The position numbers were made by a program, and so were the translations under genes. From the NCBI RefSeq assembly GCF_006716815.1, contig NZ_VFPS01000002.1, positions 549,778 to 613,777 on the forward strand: DNA of 64,000 nucleotides, written 5' to 3'. Shown piece by piece: positions 35,596 through 44,788 of the stretch (position 1 is its first letter; every line of letters begins with the position of its first letter). Source of the stretch: Microbacterium lacticum (GTDB taxonomy: Bacteria; Actinomycetota; Actinomycetes; Actinomycetales; Microbacteriaceae). Below the pieces are notes generated by a model. It worked only from the letters and a program-made list of their open reading frames with translations, was not told the origin of the DNA and did not search any database.

Positions 35596-37548
35596 ATGTC
35601 CTCTGCCTCCTCCCCCCGCCGCCCCGCCCGCGCCGCGCGCCCGTCCCGCACCGCGAAGGACGAAGGCCCGCGCGCGAGTCTGCGCCAGCTGCTGCCGTTC
35701 GTCTTCGAGCACAAGAAGACGCTCATCGCGGTCGCAATCCTGAGCGTGCTCGCCGCCGCCGCGACCCTCGCCCAGCCGCTCGTCGTCGGCCAGGTGATCG
35801 AGCGGGTGCAGCAGAGCGCCCCGGTCGGCACGCTGGTGTGGGTGCTCGTCGCTCTCGTCGTCGCGTCGTCGCTGATCAGCGGCATCCAGCACTATCTGCT
35901 GCAGCGCACCGGCACCGCGGTCGTCTACTCCAGCCGCCGGCGGCTGATCGCGCAGCTGCTGCACCTGCCGGTGCAGGAGTACGACGCGCGGCGCACCGGC
36001 GACCTCGTCTCACGCGTCGGCACCGACACGACGCTGCTCTACGCCGTGCTCACCCAGGGACTCGCCGACTCGGTCGGCAACGCGCTGATCTTCGTCGGCG
36101 CCATGATCGCGATGCTGCTGATCGACCCCGTGCTGCTGCTGCTCATCCTCGTCGTCGTGGGCGCTTCGGTCGCCGTCGTCGGCGCGCTCAGCGGGCGCAT
36201 CCGGCGCGCCACGACCGTGCAGCAGGAGAAGGTCGGCGAGCTCGCCTCGGGTGTCGAGCGCGCGATCGGCTCGATCCGCACGATCCGCGCCTCAGGCGCC
36301 GCCTCGCGCGAGCAGGCGGCGATCGACCAGACCGCGCGCGGCGCCTACGACGCGGGCGTGCAGGTCGCGAAGGCATCCGCGTTCATCGTGCCGATCGCCG
36401 GCATCGCGCTGCAGCTCTCGCTGCTGGTCGTGCTCGGGGTGGGCGGTTTCCGGGTCGCCTCGGGAGCCATCACCATCGCGCAACTCGTGACGTTCGTGAT
36501 GTTCCTCTTCTTCCTCGTGCAGCCGCTCGGGTCGTTCTTCGGCGCCATCACCTCGGTGAATCAGGCGCTCGGCGCGCTCGGGCGCATCCAGGAGGTGCTC
36601 GACCTCCCCACCGAGACCGCGCACGACGCCGAGGGCGCCGCCGCCGCCGACGAGGCCCGCCGCGCCTGCCCCGATGCCGATCTCACCGGCCCGATCCAGA
36701 CCGTCGGCGATCTGCTGGCCGCGCGCGACACCTCTGCGATCGAGTTCCGCGGCGTGCGGTTCGCCTACCCCACAGCGGTCGTCCGCACCCGCCGCACCGT
36801 CGAGGAGGAGGCCCAGCCCGCCCTCGCCGACGTCCACGCCGACGCCGCTCCGGTCACCGACACGGACGGCGACGTGCTGCACGATGTCTCGTTCACGGTC
36901 CCGCGCGGCGCGCGGGTCGCGCTCGTCGGACCCTCGGGCGCGGGCAAATCGACGACCCTCGCGCTCATCGAGCGCTTCTACGACCCCGACGCCGGCGCGG
37001 TGCTGCTCGACGGCACCGACGTCCGCCGGATCGACCGCACCCGACTGCGCGCACAGCTCGGCTACGTCGAGCAGGATGCCCCGACGCTCGCCGGCACGAT
37101 CGGCGACAACCTGCGGCTCGCCTCCCCCGAGGCATCCGATGCGGCGTGCGAGCGCGTGCTGCGCGCGGTGAACCTCGGCGAGGTGCTCGAGCGGTCGCCG
37201 CTCGGGCTCGACGCGCCCGTCGGCGAGGCCGGCGTCATGCTCTCGGGCGGCGAGCGCCAGCGCCTCGCGATCGCGCGCGCGCTGCTGGCGGCGCCGCCGA
37301 TCCTGCTGCTCGATGAGTCGACCTCGTCGCTCGACGGGCTGAACGAGCAGCGCATGCGCGAAGCCATCGACGCCGTCGCGGCCGGTCGCACCCTCGTCGT
37401 GATCGCGCACCGGCTGTCGACCGTCGTCGACAGCGACCTCATCATCGTGCTCGACCGCGGACGCGTGGTCGGCCAGGGCACCCACGCCGAGCTCGTCGAG
37501 TCGGTGCCCCTCTACCGCGACCTCGCCCGGCACCAGCTGCTGGTCTGA
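35596..37548 (+). CDS. ABC exporter, fused membrane and ATPase domains
   Basis: 650 residues: a disordered basic N-terminus, an ABC membrane domain with six spans (~45-325), then an ATPase (~400-645) with Walker A LVGPSGAGKSTTLALIERFYDP, signature LSGGERQRLAIARALL, Walker B ILLLDESTSSLD and H-loop VIAHRLST. A ~60-residue charged insertion lies between the domains (TAHDAEGAAAADEARRA...). Half-transporter of the MsbA/LmrA/multidrug type that works as a dimer in the plasma membrane; substrate unknown. CAGGAAAG precedes the ATG. Confidence 0.92.
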   Translation: MSSASSPRRPARAARPSRTAKDEGPRASLRQLLPFVFEHKKTLIAVAILSVLAAAATLAQPLVVGQVIERVQQSAPVGTLVWVLVALVVASSLISGIQHYLLQRTGTAVVYSSRRRLIAQLLHLPVQEYDARRTGDLVSRVGTDTTLLYAVLTQGLADSVGNALIFVGAMIAMLLIDPVLLLLILVVVGASVAVVGALSGRIRRATTVQQEKVGELASGVERAIGSIRTIRASGAASREQAAIDQTARGAYDAGVQVAKASAFIVPIAGIALQLSLLVVLGVGGFRVASGAITIAQLVTFVMFLFFLVQPLGSFFGAITSVNQALGALGRIQEVLDLPTETAHDAEGAAAADEARRACPDADLTGPIQTVGDLLAARDTSAIEFRGVRFAYPTAVVRTRRTVEEEAQPALADVHADAAPVTDTDGDVLHDVSFTVPRGARVALVGPSGAGKSTTLALIERFYDPDAGAVLLDGTDVRRIDRTRLRAQLGYVEQDAPTLAGTIGDNLRLASPEASDAACERVLRAVNLGEVLERSPLGLDAPVGEAGVMLSGGERQRLAIARALLAAPPILLLDESTSSLDGLNEQRMREAIDAVAAGRTLVVIAHRLSTVVDSDLIIVLDRGRVVGQGTHAELVESVPLYRDLARHQLLV

Positions 37549-37572
37549 CCCGGCGCCGGTCGGCGCAAACCG

Positions 37573-37643
37573 GATTCGGAAAGCGCGAACAGAATCGGAT
37601 GCCCCGTGCTGAGGCATCCGATTCTGTTGCGTTCTTGCGAATC
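37573..37643. terminator. Bidirectional hairpin between convergent genes
   Basis: Nested inverted repeat: inner arms AACAGAATCGGATGCC and its complement around an 8-9 nt loop, outer GATTCG...CGAATC. It sits between the ABC exporter (plus) and pckG (minus), so it probably ends both transcripts. Confidence 0.7.
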
Positions 37644-37682
37644 CAGTGCGGCGCGCGCGAGCGCGAGCCGCGCCGGCCGCAG

Positions 37683-39581
37683 TCAGGCGGACTGGGCGAG
37701 GCGCAGGCGGTAGCGCAGCGCCGCGAGCTCGGCGTAGAGCGCCGGCGGCACCTTGCCGTCGAAGGTGCGGTAGAAGTCCTCGGTGAGGTCGGTCTCCTGC
37801 AGCCACAGCGCGGGGTCGATCTCGAACAGGGCGTCGAGGTCTTCCTGCGGCACCTCGATGCCGTCGAGGTTCAGGTCGCTCATCTGCGGCAGACGGCCGA
37901 TCGGGCTGTCGACGGCGGGAACCTTGCCCTCGATGCGGCGGATGATCCAGTCGATGACGCGCGAGTTGTCACCGAACCCGGGCCAGAGGAAGCGTCCGTC
38001 GGCCCCCTTGCGGAACCAGTTGACCTGGAAGACCCGCGGCGCGCGGTCGAAGCGCAGCTTCTGCCCGACCTTCAGCCAGTGACCGAAGTAGTCGGCCATG
38101 TTGTAGCCGCAGAACGGGAGCATCGCGAACGGGTCGCGGCGGAGCTCCCCGACCGTGCCCTCGGCGGCGGCGGTGCGCTCGGAGGAGATGTTCGAGCCGA
38201 GGAAGACGCCGTGGGTCCAGTCGGTCGCCTCGACGACGAGCGGCACGTTGGTCGCGCGGCGCCCGCCGAAGAGGATGCCGTCCAGCGGCACGCCCTCCGG
38301 GGCATCCCAGTCGGCCGCGATCTGCGGGCACTGCGCCGCGCTCACGGTGAAGCGGGAGTTGGGGTGCGCGGCGGGCCGGCCGGCGTCGGGCGTCCACGGG
38401 TTGCCCTCCCAGTCGGTGAGCTCGGCGGGCACGTCGTCGGTGAGCCCCTCCCACCAGACGTCGCCGTCGGGGCGGAGCGCCACGTTCGTGAAGATCGTGT
38501 TGCCCCAGAGGGTCTCGACGGCCGTCACGTTCGTCGACTCGCCGGTGCCGGGCGCGACGCCGAAGAAGCCGGCCTCGGGGTTGATCGCCCAGAGGCGTCC
38601 GTCGTCACCGGGACGCAGCCACGCGATGTCGTCACCGAGCGTCTCCACGCGCCAGCCGGGGATCGTGGGGCGGAGCATCGCAAGGTTGGTCTTGCCGCAC
38701 GCCGACGGGAACGCCGCCGCCAGGTGGTACTTCTTGCCCTCGGGGCTGATGACGCGGATGAGCAGCATGTGCTCGGCGAGCCAACCCTCGTCGCGGCCGA
38801 TCACCGAGGCGATCCGCAGGGCGAAGCACTTCTTCGCGAGGATCGCGTTGCCGCCGTAGCCCGATCCGTACGACCACACCTCGAGCGTCTCGGGGTAGTG
38901 CACGATGTACTTCTCGTCGTTGCAGGGCCACGCGGCATCCTTCTCACCGGGCTCGAGCGGAGCGCCGACCGTGTGCACGGTCTTCACCCACGGCTTGCCG
39001 GCGGCGATCTGGTCGAGCACCTCGGTACCGACGCGGGTCATGATGCCGATCGAGGTGACGGCGTAGGCCGAGTCGGTGATCTGAACGCCGATGTGCGAGA
39101 GCGGGCCGCCGACGGCGCCCATCGAGAACGGCACGACGTACATGGTGCGCCCGCGCATCGAGCCCTCGAACAGGGGCGTGATGGTCGCGCGCATCTCGGC
39201 GGGGTTCGCCCAGTTGTTCGTGGGGCCGGCGTCCTCCTCGCGCTCGGAGGCGATGAAGGTGCGCCCCTCGGTGCGGGCGACGTCGCTCGGGTGCGAGCGG
39301 GCGAGGTACGAGCCGGGTCGCCACTCGGGGTTCAGCTTGATGAGCTTGCCCTCGTCGACCTGCTCGCGCAGCAGCGCCTCGTTCTCGGCGCGCGATCCGT
39401 CGACCCAGTGGATGCGGTCGGGCTGGGTGAGCGCGGCGATCTCGTCGACCCAGGCGAAGAGCTCGTCGAGGCCCTCGCCGGCCCGGACCGGTCGCGCGCC
39501 GTAGGTGCGGTACGCCGCCCCGGCGCTGCGGCCCTCGGCGGGGGCGGACGCGGTGCGGGTGAACAGATCGGCGATGGCCAT
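37683..39581 (-). CDS. pckG: Phosphoenolpyruvate carboxykinase (GTP)
   Basis: 632-residue GTP-dependent enzyme converting oxaloacetate to PEP. It shows the hyper-reactive cysteine/P-loop [15 protein letters not shown], the substrate-binding EDAGPTNNW region, [12 protein letters not shown] and the guanine-site block [13 protein letters not shown] (here [14 protein letters not shown]). AAGGAG precedes the ATG at 39581; an upstream in-frame ATG adds 14 non-conserved residues. Divergent from a RamB-like regulator with 115 bp between them. Confidence 0.95.
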   Translation of the reverse strand: MAIADLFTRTASAPAEGRSAGAAYRTYGARPVRAGEGLDELFAWVDEIAALTQPDRIHWVDGSRAENEALLREQVDEGKLIKLNPEWRPGSYLARSHPSDVARTEGRTFIASEREEDAGPTNNWANPAEMRATITPLFEGSMRGRTMYVVPFSMGAVGGPLSHIGVQITDSAYAVTSIGIMTRVGTEVLDQIAAGKPWVKTVHTVGAPLEPGEKDAAWPCNDEKYIVHYPETLEVWSYGSGYGGNAILAKKCFALRIASVIGRDEGWLAEHMLLIRVISPEGKKYHLAAAFPSACGKTNLAMLRPTIPGWRVETLGDDIAWLRPGDDGRLWAINPEAGFFGVAPGTGESTNVTAVETLWGNTIFTNVALRPDGDVWWEGLTDDVPAELTDWEGNPWTPDAGRPAAHPNSRFTVSAAQCPQIAADWDAPEGVPLDGILFGGRRATNVPLVVEATDWTHGVFLGSNISSERTAAAEGTVGELRRDPFAMLPFCGYNMADYFGHWLKVGQKLRFDRAPRVFQVNWFRKGADGRFLWPGFGDNSRVIDWIIRRIEGKVPAVDSPIGRLPQMSDLNLDGIEVPQEDLDALFEIDPALWLQETDLTEDFYRTFDGKVPPALYAELAALRYRLRLAQSA

Positions 39582-39643
39582 GTCAGCTCCTTCGTGGGCG
39601 GTCTCTGGTGCTCGTGTTTCCACTGTGCGCCGATTCAGCCCGA

Positions 39644-39657
39644 GTTTCGAACGAAAC
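39644..39657. promoter_or_regulatory. Possible RamB-type operator in the pckG/regulator gap
   Basis: Inverted half-sites GTTTCG and CGAAAC around AA, and a further TTGTTTCGC at ~39677. A plausible site for the divergent ScfR/RamB-like protein; not verified. Confidence 0.45.
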
Positions 39658-39684
39658 AGGGCGCAAGAATCGCGATTGTTTCGC

Positions 39685-39690
39685 TATCAT
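39685..39690 (+). promoter_or_regulatory. -10 box TATCAT of the RamB-like gene (leaderless)
   Basis: TATCAT ends 6 nt before the ATG at 39697; the next half-site repeat overlaps its upstream side, so autoregulation is possible. Confidence 0.5.
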
Positions 39691-39696
39691 CAAGGA

Positions 39697-41136
39697 ATGG
39701 CTTCTGCTCTCGAGCTGTCGACGCTCGGTCACCGCATCCGTCATCACCGCGTCGCGCGGGGGTACACCCTCGACGAGCTGGGCGCGCTCGTCGGGGTGGC
39801 GGGCAGTCAGCTGAGCCTCATCGAGAACGGCAAGCGCGAGCCGAAGCTGTCGCTGCTGCAGGCGATCGCGCACGCGACGGGCACGGATGTCACCGACCTC
39901 CTCTCCCCCGAGCCGCCGAACCGGCGCGCCGCCCTCGAACTCGACCTCGAGCAGGCGCAGAACTCGCCCGTGTTCCGGCGCCTCGGCATCCCCGCCGTGC
40001 GCGTCACCAAGGCGACCAGCGACGAGACGATCGAGTCGATCCTGGGCCTGCACCGCGAGCTGCAGCGCCGCGAGCGCGAGGCGATCGCGACGCCCGAGGA
40101 GGCCCGGCGCGCGAACACCGAGCTGCGCCTGCGCATGCGGGAGCGGGGCAACTACCTGCCCGAGATCGAGCACCTCGCCGAGAAGCAGCTCAAGGCCGCG
40201 GGGCACACCGGCGGCGCGCTCACGCACCGGAGCGTCAGCGTCATGGCGTCGCAGCTGGGCTTCGAGCTCATCTACGTCGACGACCTGCCGCACTCCGCCC
40301 GGTCGGTGACCGACCTCGAGAACGGACGCATCTACCTGCCGCCGGCGTCGATCCCCGGCGGTCACGGCCTCCGCTCGATGGCGCTGCAGGCGATGGCGCA
40401 TCGGCTGCTCGGGCACACGCCGCCCACCGACTACGCCGACTTCCTGCAGCAGCGGCTCGAGATCAACTACTTCGCGGCGTGCTGCCTCATGCCCGAGACG
40501 GCATCGGTCGCTTTCCTCGCCCAGGCGAAGAAGGACCGGAACCTCGCCGTCGAGGACTTCCGCGACGCGTTCGGCGTGACGCACGAGGCGGCGGCGATGC
40601 GGATGACGAACCTGCTGACCGAGCACCTCGGCACGCGCCTGCACTTCCTGCGGGTCGACGGAGCGGGGGCGATCAACCGGGTCTACGAGAACGACGACCT
40701 GCCGCTGCCGATGGATGTCACCGGATCGGTCGAGGGGCAGATCGTCTGCCGCAGGTTCGCCGCGCGCGCCGCCTTCGCGGAGCAGAACCGCACCGTCGAG
40801 CACTATCAGTACACCGACACCCCCGCCGGCACCTTCTGGTGTTCGAGCCAGACCGGGCGCACGGGCGACGGCGAGTTCTCGATCACGGTCGGCGTGCCCT
40901 TCGACGACGCACGCTGGTTCCGCGGCCGCGAGACCCACAAGCGCGCCGTGTCGACCTGCCCCGACGAGTCGTGCTGCCGACGCCCGGATGCCTCGCTGAC
41001 CGACCGCTGGAACGGGAAGGCTTGGCCGAGCGCGCGCGTGCACATGCAGATGTTCTCGCCGCTGCCGCGGGGGGCGTTCCCCGGCGTCGACGACGGCGAG
41101 GTCTACGCCTTCCTCGACCGGCACGCGCAGGAGTAG
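39697..41136 (+). CDS. RamB/PrpR-like (ScfR family) transcriptional regulator
   Basis: 479 residues. XRE-type HTH at ~9-63 (LGHRIRHHRVARGYTLDELG, GSQLSLIENGKREP). The middle is an ImmA/IrrE-like domain with a degenerate site (MAHRLLGH). The C-terminal short-chain acyl regulator domain carries a cysteine cluster, Cys421, Cys426 and Cys427 (STCPDESCCRRPDA). Relatives in Corynebacterium (RamB) and Mycobacterium (PrpR) control acetate/propionate and gluconeogenic genes; PrpR is reported to bind an iron-sulfur cluster. Divergent pckG is a natural target. Confidence 0.88.
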   Translation: MASALELSTLGHRIRHHRVARGYTLDELGALVGVAGSQLSLIENGKREPKLSLLQAIAHATGTDVTDLLSPEPPNRRAALELDLEQAQNSPVFRRLGIPAVRVTKATSDETIESILGLHRELQRREREAIATPEEARRANTELRLRMRERGNYLPEIEHLAEKQLKAAGHTGGALTHRSVSVMASQLGFELIYVDDLPHSARSVTDLENGRIYLPPASIPGGHGLRSMALQAMAHRLLGHTPPTDYADFLQQRLEINYFAACCLMPETASVAFLAQAKKDRNLAVEDFRDAFGVTHEAAAMRMTNLLTEHLGTRLHFLRVDGAGAINRVYENDDLPLPMDVTGSVEGQIVCRRFAARAAFAEQNRTVEHYQYTDTPAGTFWCSSQTGRTGDGEFSITVGVPFDDARWFRGRETHKRAVSTCPDESCCRRPDASLTDRWNGKAWPSARVHMQMFSPLPRGAFPGVDDGEVYAFLDRHAQE

Positions 41137-41198
41137 GGCGTTTTCGACCCTCCCGCGTTGGAGCGGGGGTGCGTCTGGGTGTATCGTTGATGCGCTAG

Positions 41199-41217
41199 TG
41201 AGGTTCCCCTAACCTAA
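41199..41217. promoter_or_regulatory. DtxR/IdeR-type iron box
   Basis: TGAGGTTCCCCTAACCTAA matches the actinobacterial consensus TWAGGTTAGSCTAACCTWA at 16 of 19 positions and lies 23 bp before efeU. Iron-bound regulator would repress efeUOB. Confidence 0.85.
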
Positions 41218-41239
41218 CTCCCCGAACGAAATCCACACC

Positions 41240-42193
41240 GTGCTCGCCACTTTCCTGATCGGTCTCCGCGAAGGCCTCGAAGCCGCCCTCGTCGTCGGCA
41301 TCCTCGTCGCCTACCTCACCCGTATCGGCCGCCGCGACGTCCTCCCGCGCGTGTGGGCAGGCATCGGCCTCGCCGTTGCGCTCGCCCTCGGCATCGGCGC
41401 GATCCTCACCTTCGGTTCGTACGCGCTCACCTTCGAAGCGCAGGAGCTCCTCGGCGGCATCCTCTCGCTCCTCACCGTCGCGATGGTGACCTGGATGATC
41501 TTCTGGATGCAGAAGACCGGGCGCACGATGAAGCGCACGCTCGAGGGTGGGATCGATCGCGCTCTGTCCGCCGGCGGGGCGTGGGCCCTCGTTGCGATCG
41601 GGTTCATCTCCGTCGCACGCGAGGGAATCGAGACGACGCTGCTGCTGTGGTCGACGGTGCAGTCGTTCGGCGACGCGCCGTCGACCCTGCTCGGCGCGCT
41701 CCTCGGGCTCGCTGCCGCGGTGGCGATCGGGTGGCTCCTCGCCCGCGGCATGGTGCGCGTCGACCTGCGCGTCTTCTTCGCGTGGACCGGCGCGTTCCTC
41801 GTCGTTGTCGCGGCGGGCGTGCTCGCCTACGCCATCCACGATCTGCAGGAGGCCGGCGCCCTTCCCGGGCCGTTCACCGCGCTCGCCCCGGTCGAGGCCA
41901 CCGGCGCGGTCGCGACCGGATGGGCGGCGTTCCCGTTCGGCTGGGCGTTCGATCTGCGCGCGGTGATCCCGCCGACGTCGCCGCTCGCCGCTCTCCTGCA
42001 GGCGACGATCGGCTTCATGCCGCAGATGACCTGGCTGCAGGTCGTCGCCTGGGTGGTCTACCTCGCCGTCGTCGGCACGATCTTCGTGCGAGGGCTCCGG
42101 CGCCGCCCGGCGTCCACGCAGGACCATCGCGCGATGCCCGCGGCGTCAGAGGTCGCTCGCCCCTCCATCCCTCATCCGCAAGGAGCATCATGA
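41240..42193 (+). CDS. efeU: Iron permease EfeU
   Basis: 317-residue FTR1-like membrane permease with seven predicted spans. The two iron-channel motifs are Arg10-Glu-Gly-Leu-Glu14 (GLREGLEAALVVG) and Arg127-Glu-Gly-Ile-Glu131 (AREGIETTLLLW). GTG start; the stop overlaps efeO in ATGA. It moves iron handed over by EfeO/EfeB across the plasma membrane. A long soluble tail (RRRPASTQDHRAMPAASEV) ends the protein. Confidence 0.94.
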   Translation: MLATFLIGLREGLEAALVVGILVAYLTRIGRRDVLPRVWAGIGLAVALALGIGAILTFGSYALTFEAQELLGGILSLLTVAMVTWMIFWMQKTGRTMKRTLEGGIDRALSAGGAWALVAIGFISVAREGIETTLLLWSTVQSFGDAPSTLLGALLGLAAAVAIGWLLARGMVRVDLRVFFAWTGAFLVVVAAGVLAYAIHDLQEAGALPGPFTALAPVEATGAVATGWAAFPFGWAFDLRAVIPPTSPLAALLQATIGFMPQMTWLQVVAWVVYLAVVGTIFVRGLRRRPASTQDHRAMPAASEVARPSIPHPQGAS

Positions 42194-43419
42194 CCCCCTC
42201 CCGCACCCTCACCGCCGTCGCGAGCGTGGGGCTTGTGGCCTTCGCCCTCGCGGGCTGCGTCGCGAAGACGGATGCCGCGGCGTCGGGCGCTCTCACGGTC
42301 TCGTCGACCGACAGCGCCTGCGACGTCTCGGCGGCGACCGCCAAGAGCGGCACGCTCACCTTCGACGTGACCAACCAGAGCTCCGACGTGAGCGAGTTCT
42401 ACCTGCTCGCCGACGACGGTCTGCGCATCGTCGGCGAGGTCGAGAACATCGCCCCCGGCGCCTCGCGCACGCTCACCGTCGTCGCGCAGCCGGGCGACTA
42501 CTACACGCTCTGCAAGCCCGGCATGGTCGGCGAGGGCGTCGGCAAGGCCTCCTTCGCGGTCTCGGGCGAGAAGGTCGCCGCGACCGGCGACGACGCCGAG
42601 CAGAAGCAGAAGGCCGTCGACCTCTACGCCGCGTTCGTCAAAGACCAGGTCGAGCAGCTCGTCCCCGCCGTCGACAGCTTCGTCGCGGCGTACGAGTCGG
42701 GCGACGACGACGCGGCGGAGGCGCAGTTCCCCACCACCCGCGCCTTCTACGAGCGCATCGAGCCGGTGGCCGAGTCGCTCGGCGACCTCGACCCGCGCAT
42801 CGACTACCGCGAGGTGGATGCCGTGGCCGAAGGCCTCGAGTGGACCGGCTTCCACCGCATCGAGAAGGACCTCTGGGTGCCCGCGCAAGATGCGCTCAAC
42901 TCCGACGGCGTGACGCCGGCCTGGCAGAACTGGCAGCCGTCGACACCCGCCGAGCGCGCCGCCTACGGCGACCAGCTGATCGCCGACGTCGCGGAGCTCA
43001 ACGACTACGTGCACTCGGATGCCTTCACCGAGGCCCTCGACGCGCAGGGGATCGGTGGCGTCTCGAACGGGGCGATCGGGCTGCTCGACGAGGTGGCTAC
43101 CGGCAAGATCTCCGGCGAGGAGGACTGGTGGTCGGGCACCGACCTGTGGGACTTCGCGGCGAACGTCGAGGGCTCCGAGATGGCGTTCTCGCTCGTGCGG
43201 GATTTCGCCTCGTCGTCGGGCTCGGAGGGCGCCGCTCTCGTTAAGCAGATCCAGACCGGCTACGACGACCTCGACGCGTCGCTCGCACAGCACGGTTCGC
43301 TCGAGTCCGGGTTCGTGAACTACCGCGAACTCACCGAGGCCGACAAGCGCGAGTTCACCGACCTCATCAACGCGCTCGCCGAGCCGCTGTCGAAGCTCAC
43401 GTCGACCATCCTGGCGTGA
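42190..43419 (+). CDS. efeO: Iron-uptake lipoprotein EfeO
   Basis: 409 residues. Signal peptide with lipobox ALAGC (lipid on Cys23), a cupredoxin-like domain (~30-135; the Cys in TLCKPGM is a possible metal ligand), and a C-terminal M75 imelysin-like domain with the HxxE motif His222-R-I-Glu225 in GFHRIEKDLW. It binds iron outside the membrane for EfeU. Overlaps both neighbours (ATGA and GTGATGA). Confidence 0.94.
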   Translation: MTPSRTLTAVASVGLVAFALAGCVAKTDAAASGALTVSSTDSACDVSAATAKSGTLTFDVTNQSSDVSEFYLLADDGLRIVGEVENIAPGASRTLTVVAQPGDYYTLCKPGMVGEGVGKASFAVSGEKVAATGDDAEQKQKAVDLYAAFVKDQVEQLVPAVDSFVAAYESGDDDAAEAQFPTTRAFYERIEPVAESLGDLDPRIDYREVDAVAEGLEWTGFHRIEKDLWVPAQDALNSDGVTPAWQNWQPSTPAERAAYGDQLIADVAELNDYVHSDAFTEALDAQGIGGVSNGAIGLLDEVATGKISGEEDWWSGTDLWDFAANVEGSEMAFSLVRDFASSSGSEGAALVKQIQTGYDDLDASLAQHGSLESGFVNYRELTEADKREFTDLINALAEPLSKLTSTILA

Positions 43420-44786
43420 TGACCACGAACGACGACGCCCTCCCCGACGCGCCGGCGGGCGCGGAGACCCCGCCGGCCGGCGGGGTCTCCGGTGCCGAGG
43501 TCCGCGGCGGCGAGGCGCGCGGCGGCCTCAGCCGGCGCGGGCTCATCGGACTCGCCGCGGGGATCGGCGCCGCCGGCCTCGCCGTAGGGGCGGGCGCGGG
43601 GTCGGCCGCCGGCGTCGCCGTCGGCCGAGCGCGGGTGGGCGCCTCCGAGGCATCCGTGCACCCGTTCTTCGGCGTGCACCAGGCGGGCATCACGACGCCG
43701 GTGCAGGATCACCTGCACTTCGCGTCGTTCGACATGATGGCGCGCACGAACCGCGACGACCTGATCGAGCTGCTGCAGGACTGGACGTATGCCGCGGCGC
43801 GCATGAGTCAGGGGCTGGACGTCTCGGCGACGGGCGCGGTGGGTGGATCGCCCGAGGCGCCGCCCGACGACACGGGCGAAGCCCTGGGGCTCGCCGCCAA
43901 CGGACTGACGATCACGTTCGGGTTCGGGCCGACGCTGTTCCAGACCGGGGCGGGTGAGGACCGCTACGGCATCGCCGCGCAGCGCCCCGCGGCGCTCACC
44001 CCGCTCCCCGCGTTCCTCGGCGACGACCTCGATCCGCTCGCCTCGGGCGGCGACCTCGTGATCCAGGCGTGCGCCGACGACCCGCAGGTGGCGGTGCACG
44101 CGATCCGCAATCTCAGCCGGATCGCGTTCGGCCGGGCGCGGCTGCGCTGGTCGCAGCTCGGATTCGGCAAGACGTCGAAGACGACCGCCGACCAGGCCAC
44201 GCCTCGGAACCTCTTCGGGTTCAAGGACGGCACCGCCAACATCCTCGCCGACGACACGGCCGCGCTCGACGCGCACGTCTGGGTCGGCAGCGGCGACGAG
44301 CCCGCGTGGATGACGGGGGGCTCGTACCTCGTCGCGCGCAAGATCGCGATGCTCATCGAGACCTGGGACCGCGTGCGGCTCGCCGAGCAGGAGCGGGTCA
44401 CCGGTCGCGACAAGGCGATCGGGGCACCGCTGTCGGGCGGACAGGAGAACACCGCGCCCGACTTCGCGGCCACGGGCCCGGGCGGCGCGCCGGCCATCGA
44501 CGCGCGCAGCCACGTGCGACTCGCGCACCCCGACCTCAACGGCGGTAATCGCATCCTCCGCCGCGGATACAACTACGTCGACGGCAACACCGGGCTCGGG
44601 CGCCTGGACGCCGGGCTGTTCTTCCTGTCGTACCAGCGCTCCCCCGACCAGTTCGTCGCGCTGCAGAAGGCCCTCGCCACCGACCTCCTCGCCGAGTACA
44701 TCCGCCACATCGGCTCGGGCGTCTGGGCCGTGCCGCCGGGCGCCGCGGCCGGCTCGTACGTCGGTGCGGGGCTGTTCGACGCCTGA
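43419..44786 (+). CDS. efeB: Dye-decolourising peroxidase EfeB
   Basis: 455 residues, exported by Tat: twin arginine R39R40 in LSRRGLIGLAAGIG. The DyP haem domain has the catalytic GFKDGTAN (Asp), a haem-ligand His candidate in SHVRLAHP and Arg in LRRGYNYV. It oxidises ferrous iron or deferrates haem for EfeUO. The N-terminal leader is unusually long (~38 residues before RR), and its coding sequence holds a perfect 28-bp palindrome. The ATG at 43419 overlaps the efeO stop; the GTG 3 nt upstream is an alternative. Confidence 0.94.
   Translation: MTTNDDALPDAPAGAETPPAGGVSGAEVRGGEARGGLSRRGLIGLAAGIGAAGLAVGAGAGSAAGVAVGRARVGASEASVHPFFGVHQAGITTPVQDHLHFASFDMMARTNRDDLIELLQDWTYAAARMSQGLDVSATGAVGGSPEAPPDDTGEALGLAANGLTITFGFGPTLFQTGAGEDRYGIAAQRPAALTPLPAFLGDDLDPLASGGDLVIQACADDPQVAVHAIRNLSRIAFGRARLRWSQLGFGKTSKTTADQATPRNLFGFKDGTANILADDTAALDAHVWVGSGDEPAWMTGGSYLVARKIAMLIETWDRVRLAEQERVTGRDKAIGAPLSGGQENTAPDFAATGPGGAPAIDARSHVRLAHPDLNGGNRILRRGYNYVDGNTGLGRLDAGLFFLSYQRSPDQFVALQKALATDLLAEYIRHIGSGVWAVPPGAAAGSYVGAGLFDA
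43463..43490. repeat. Perfect 28-bp palindrome inside efeB
   Basis: Two 14-nt arms (GGAGACCCCGCCGG and complement) with no loop, encoding ETPPAGGVSG near the EfeB start. It could fold in mRNA or bind a dimeric protein; it is 44 bp after the efeB start codon. Confidence 0.8.
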
Positions 44787-44788
44787 GG

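Noticed and set aside
37599..41198. A 1199-codon plus-strand open frame
   Set aside because: Antisense to pckG and an alternative frame of the RamB-like gene. No motif; third-position pattern fits the real genes.
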